Source of the DNA: Bacteroidota bacterium
GTDB lineage: Bacteria > Bacteroidota > Ignavibacteria > Ignavibacteriales > Melioribacteraceae
Direction: 5' to 3'
NCBI GenBank assembly: GCA_018818065.1
Contig: JAHISV010000005.1
Span: 540,527 to 604,526, forward strand
DNA length: 64,000 bases
This document shows, piece by piece, positions 62,227 through 64,000 of this stretch (the first letter of the stretch is position 1; each line of letters opens with the position of its first letter). The notes beneath the pieces were generated by a model that saw nothing but the letters and a program-made list of their open reading frames with translations, was not told where the DNA came from and searched no databases. A program made the translations under genes and the position numbers.

Positions 62227-63045
62227 ATGAATCTTAATAAGAGAATAGCCATAATCGGATGTGGTAATATTGGGTCTGCCATTGCCGAGGGTATAATCAA
62301 AGAAAAGAAAATTGAAAATGAAAATCTGATGTTAACCAGGCGAAATACCAGCAGTTTGGAAAAGTATAGAGAGCATGGTGTTAACATTATTTCTGACAAT
62401 GTGGAAGCTGTTGCAAAAGCCCACATAATCATTCTTTGTGTTACTCCCCAACAGCTCGATGGCGTTTTGGAGGAGATGAAACTTACCCTTGAACCGGGGA
62501 GGCATATAATTCAATCCGTTGTATCCGGAGCTTCTATTAACCAAATCCGGGAAAAGTTAGGTGTGGACGTTCCTATTATTCGTGTAATGCCTAACCTTGC
62601 ATTGTCAATCCAACAGTCTATGACGTGCCTGTCGGGAGAGGAAAGGGATCGTGAGGCAATGGATTATACAAAAGAACTTTTTGATTGTATGGGAAAAACA
62701 GTTGAGATACATGAAGAGCTTATGGTTCCGGCAACGGCACTTTGCGCTTGTGGAGTGGCGTTCTTTTTGCGTGCTATACGTGCCGCCTCTCAGGGTGGTA
62801 TAGAAATCGGCTTCCACGCGGAAGAGGCACTTCTCATGGCGGCACAAACAGCCCTGGGCGCTGCCCAACTATTACTGGAAGACAAAGCACATCCTGAGCG
62901 GGAAGTAGATAAGGTAACCACTCCAAGGGGATGCACAATTGTAGGATTGAATCAGATGGAACATAACGGGTTTAGTTCTTCCATGATTAAGGGGATTGTT
63001 ACTTCTGCGGAGAAGGCTGAAACTCTTTATAGTCAGAATGAATAG
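62227..63045 (+). CDS. proC: Pyrroline-5-carboxylate reductase
   Basis: 272 residues from the ATG at 62227, with GGAGAG upstream; the TTG at 62215 is less likely. The NAD(P) motif IIGCGNIGSAIAEGII, IRVMPNLALSI and the C-terminal signature VTTPRGCTIVGLNQMEHNGF are those of P5C reductase. The TPRGCT form in place of the usual TPGGTT is common in Bacteroidetes. It makes proline from glutamate or ornithine semialdehyde and links with RocD in this window. Confidence 0.92.
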   Translation: MNLNKRIAIIGCGNIGSAIAEGIIKEKKIENENLMLTRRNTSSLEKYREHGVNIISDNVEAVAKAHIIILCVTPQQLDGVLEEMKLTLEPGRHIIQSVVSGASINQIREKLGVDVPIIRVMPNLALSIQQSMTCLSGEERDREAMDYTKELFDCMGKTVEIHEELMVPATALCACGVAFFLRAIRAASQGGIEIGFHAEEALLMAAQTALGAAQLLLEDKAHPEREVDKVTTPRGCTIVGLNQMEHNGFSSSMIKGIVTSAEKAETLYSQNE

Positions 63046-63068
63046 AACCAAATTTTGAGTCAAAGGGC

Positions 63069-63087
63069 GGAGCGGCTGAGCCGCTCC
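63069..63087. repeat. Perfect 8-base inverted repeat between convergent genes
   Basis: GGAGCGGC and GCCGCTCC with a TGA loop, between the proC stop and the M29 stop. No T tract follows, so it is not a standard terminator; it may still stop RNA polymerase or be a dispersed repeat. Confidence 0.5.
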
Positions 63088-63105
63088 TCAGTCTATAAAT
63101 GTATT

Positions 63106-64000
63106 TTAATCTTTTGGAACAACCCAAATATCATTCTCAATTTCAAGTTTGGTCTCACCTATATAAACCGCTCTTCCAGATCCACCTGGTCTGAAATCAG
63201 TAACAATATCAACATGCTGGGCAGAAGTGTTGTAAACACCTTTTTCAGTAAGCTCATCGATAAGTTTTTGCCCGGCTTCTGATTCAGGGTCATTTGTGAA
63301 TGCAGTGGGGTAGCTTGCCCCAATTGCAATGTGCGCGGTACCGCCAACCTTCTCGACAAAGAGCGGGTGCATTAAAACTTTCTTCATTCCCGTATTCATT
63401 CCAAGAGCAACCTCTCCAAGTCTGTGGGAGCCATCATCTGTTTCAATAATTTTCTGAAGAGCATCGTGTCCTTTGTCAGCTTTATAATTAATTATTTTGC
63501 CACCTTCGAATTTAAGATAGATCCCCTGAATAACTTTGCCACCCTGAAAAACCGGAAGATCTACAAATATTTCGCCTTCCACGGTGCGGGCATCAGGACT
63601 TGTATAAACTTCACCATCGGGGAAGTTGCGTGTACCGGTACATTTAACCGCTAGCCGATCTTTGATATTCATAGTTAATTTTAAATCACGATTCGTATGT
63701 GGACAGTGTGTTTCTAATGTTACTGTGTCTTCGCTATCAAACAGAATAGCGAGATCCTCTTCAAGTTCATCCAGATTTGATGGATCAACGAGTGAGGCGC
63801 CAACAACAATATCAGTATACTCTTCGAGTGACAGCCCTTCCATATCGGCAAAGCCCTGAGTAGGGAAGAGAGTGATACACCATTTTTTTGAAAGACGCAG
63901 ATTTTTTAATTCTTCATCAACACGCATAATTTCCTGAGCCAACTCTTCTTTTTGTCCTTTAAAAAGATTTGGGTCTTCTACACCGAGGACTTCAATAAAT
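63106..64000 (-). CDS. M29-family metalloaminopeptidase (5' end beyond window)
   Basis: The frame is open past base 64000 and the visible part reads back to FIEVLGVEDPNLFKGQ, so the true start is to the right. Internal features match thermophilic aminopeptidases (M29): TRNFPDGEVYTSPD, GEVALGMNTGM, HPLFVEKVGGTAHIAIGASY, and HVDIVTDF, which hold the metal-binding Glu, His and Asp residues. The enzyme removes N-terminal residues from peptides. A TTG codon at 63942 that could be read as a start is internal. Confidence 0.92.
   Translation of the reverse strand, partial: FIEVLGVEDPNLFKGQKEELAQEIMRVDEELKNLRLSKKWCITLFPTQGFADMEGLSLEEYTDIVVGASLVDPSNLDELEEDLAILFDSEDTVTLETHCPHTNRDLKLTMNIKDRLAVKCTGTRNFPDGEVYTSPDARTVEGEIFVDLPVFQGGKVIQGIYLKFEGGKIINYKADKGHDALQKIIETDDGSHRLGEVALGMNTGMKKVLMHPLFVEKVGGTAHIAIGASYPTAFTNDPESEAGQKLIDELTEKGVYNTSAQHVDIVTDFRPGGSGRAVYIGETKLEIENDIWVVPKD

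Noticed and set aside
1-64000. CRISPR array, tRNA, rRNA, integrase or transposase
   Set aside because: No regularly spaced repeats, no tRNA T-loop pattern and no transposase-type protein was seen in a manual read; a tRNA scan would be needed to be certain.

Overview
The window reads as a chromosome segment of a low-GC, Gram-negative, anaerobic or facultative bacterium of the Bacteroidetes/Ignavibacteriae side of the tree. This placement is inference. It rests on a secreted FG-GAP protein with a type IX secretion sorting tail (NYPNPFNPST), many SPII lipoproteins, beta-barrel outer-membrane proteins, LytTR/7TM sensor pairs, a DUF2723 protein and a Bacteroidetes-style short AMP nucleosidase. No rRNA, tRNA, CRISPR array, transposase or phage gene was seen.

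Bases 1-21,250 form a dense electron-transfer island, all on the minus strand. Seven multiheme c-type cytochromes carry about 90 CXXCH motifs plus rare CX3CH and CX4CH forms. In transcription order there are four units. (a) 21222->14105: a Tat-exported HybA-like Fe-S protein, a HybB/NrfD-like quinone-reacting membrane subunit, a 13-heme cytochrome, a sensor kinase with heme-type motifs in its sensor domain, and two response regulators ending in GcvH-like domains. (b) 13871->8192: a 23-heme membrane-anchored cytochrome, a cytochrome b, and a fused 16-heme/cytochrome b protein that is a one-chain version of the previous two (CbcL-like). (c) 8005->3493: a tetraheme c554-type cytochrome, an outer-membrane beta-barrel, a 14-heme cytochrome and a 12-heme lipoprotein, which together look like a porin-cytochrome conduit, closed by a strong terminator. 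(d) A sigma-54 activator gene (3416->2082), then a sigma-54 promoter with two upstream enhancer-like sites, then a multiheme lipoprotein and a rhodanese lipoprotein that runs off the left edge. The likely overall role is passing electrons from menaquinol across the periplasm and outer membrane to an extracellular or periplasmic acceptor, under redox-responsive control.

Bases 21,500-63,000 are mostly housekeeping and transport genes in short units: a chorismate mutase/prephenate dehydratase/DAHP synthase triple fusion, a saccharopine-dehydrogenase-family enzyme, two sodium/solute symporters, MscS, EamA, lipoprotein acetolactate decarboxylase, AMP nucleosidase, PAP2 phosphatase, two more histidine kinases, a yeast-type cytosine deaminase, RocD, YjbQ, a LOG-family protein, a DUF2723 membrane protein, FKBP isomerase, a DUF362 protein with a NapH/NapG-like polyferredoxin, a LytS/LytT-type pair and ProC. 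A TetR gene is flanked by two copies of one palindromic operator and appears to control a small operon (beta-lactamase-fold hydrolase, SDR, NAD(P)-binding protein, and a 33-residue membrane peptide). The right edge cuts an M29 aminopeptidase.

The most unusual unit is (a): a cytochrome-type sensor kinase with a cysteine/histidine-rich insert inside its ATPase domain, translated with two REC-GcvH proteins that have no DNA-binding domain, all in one operon with the quinol-oxidising complex they probably serve.
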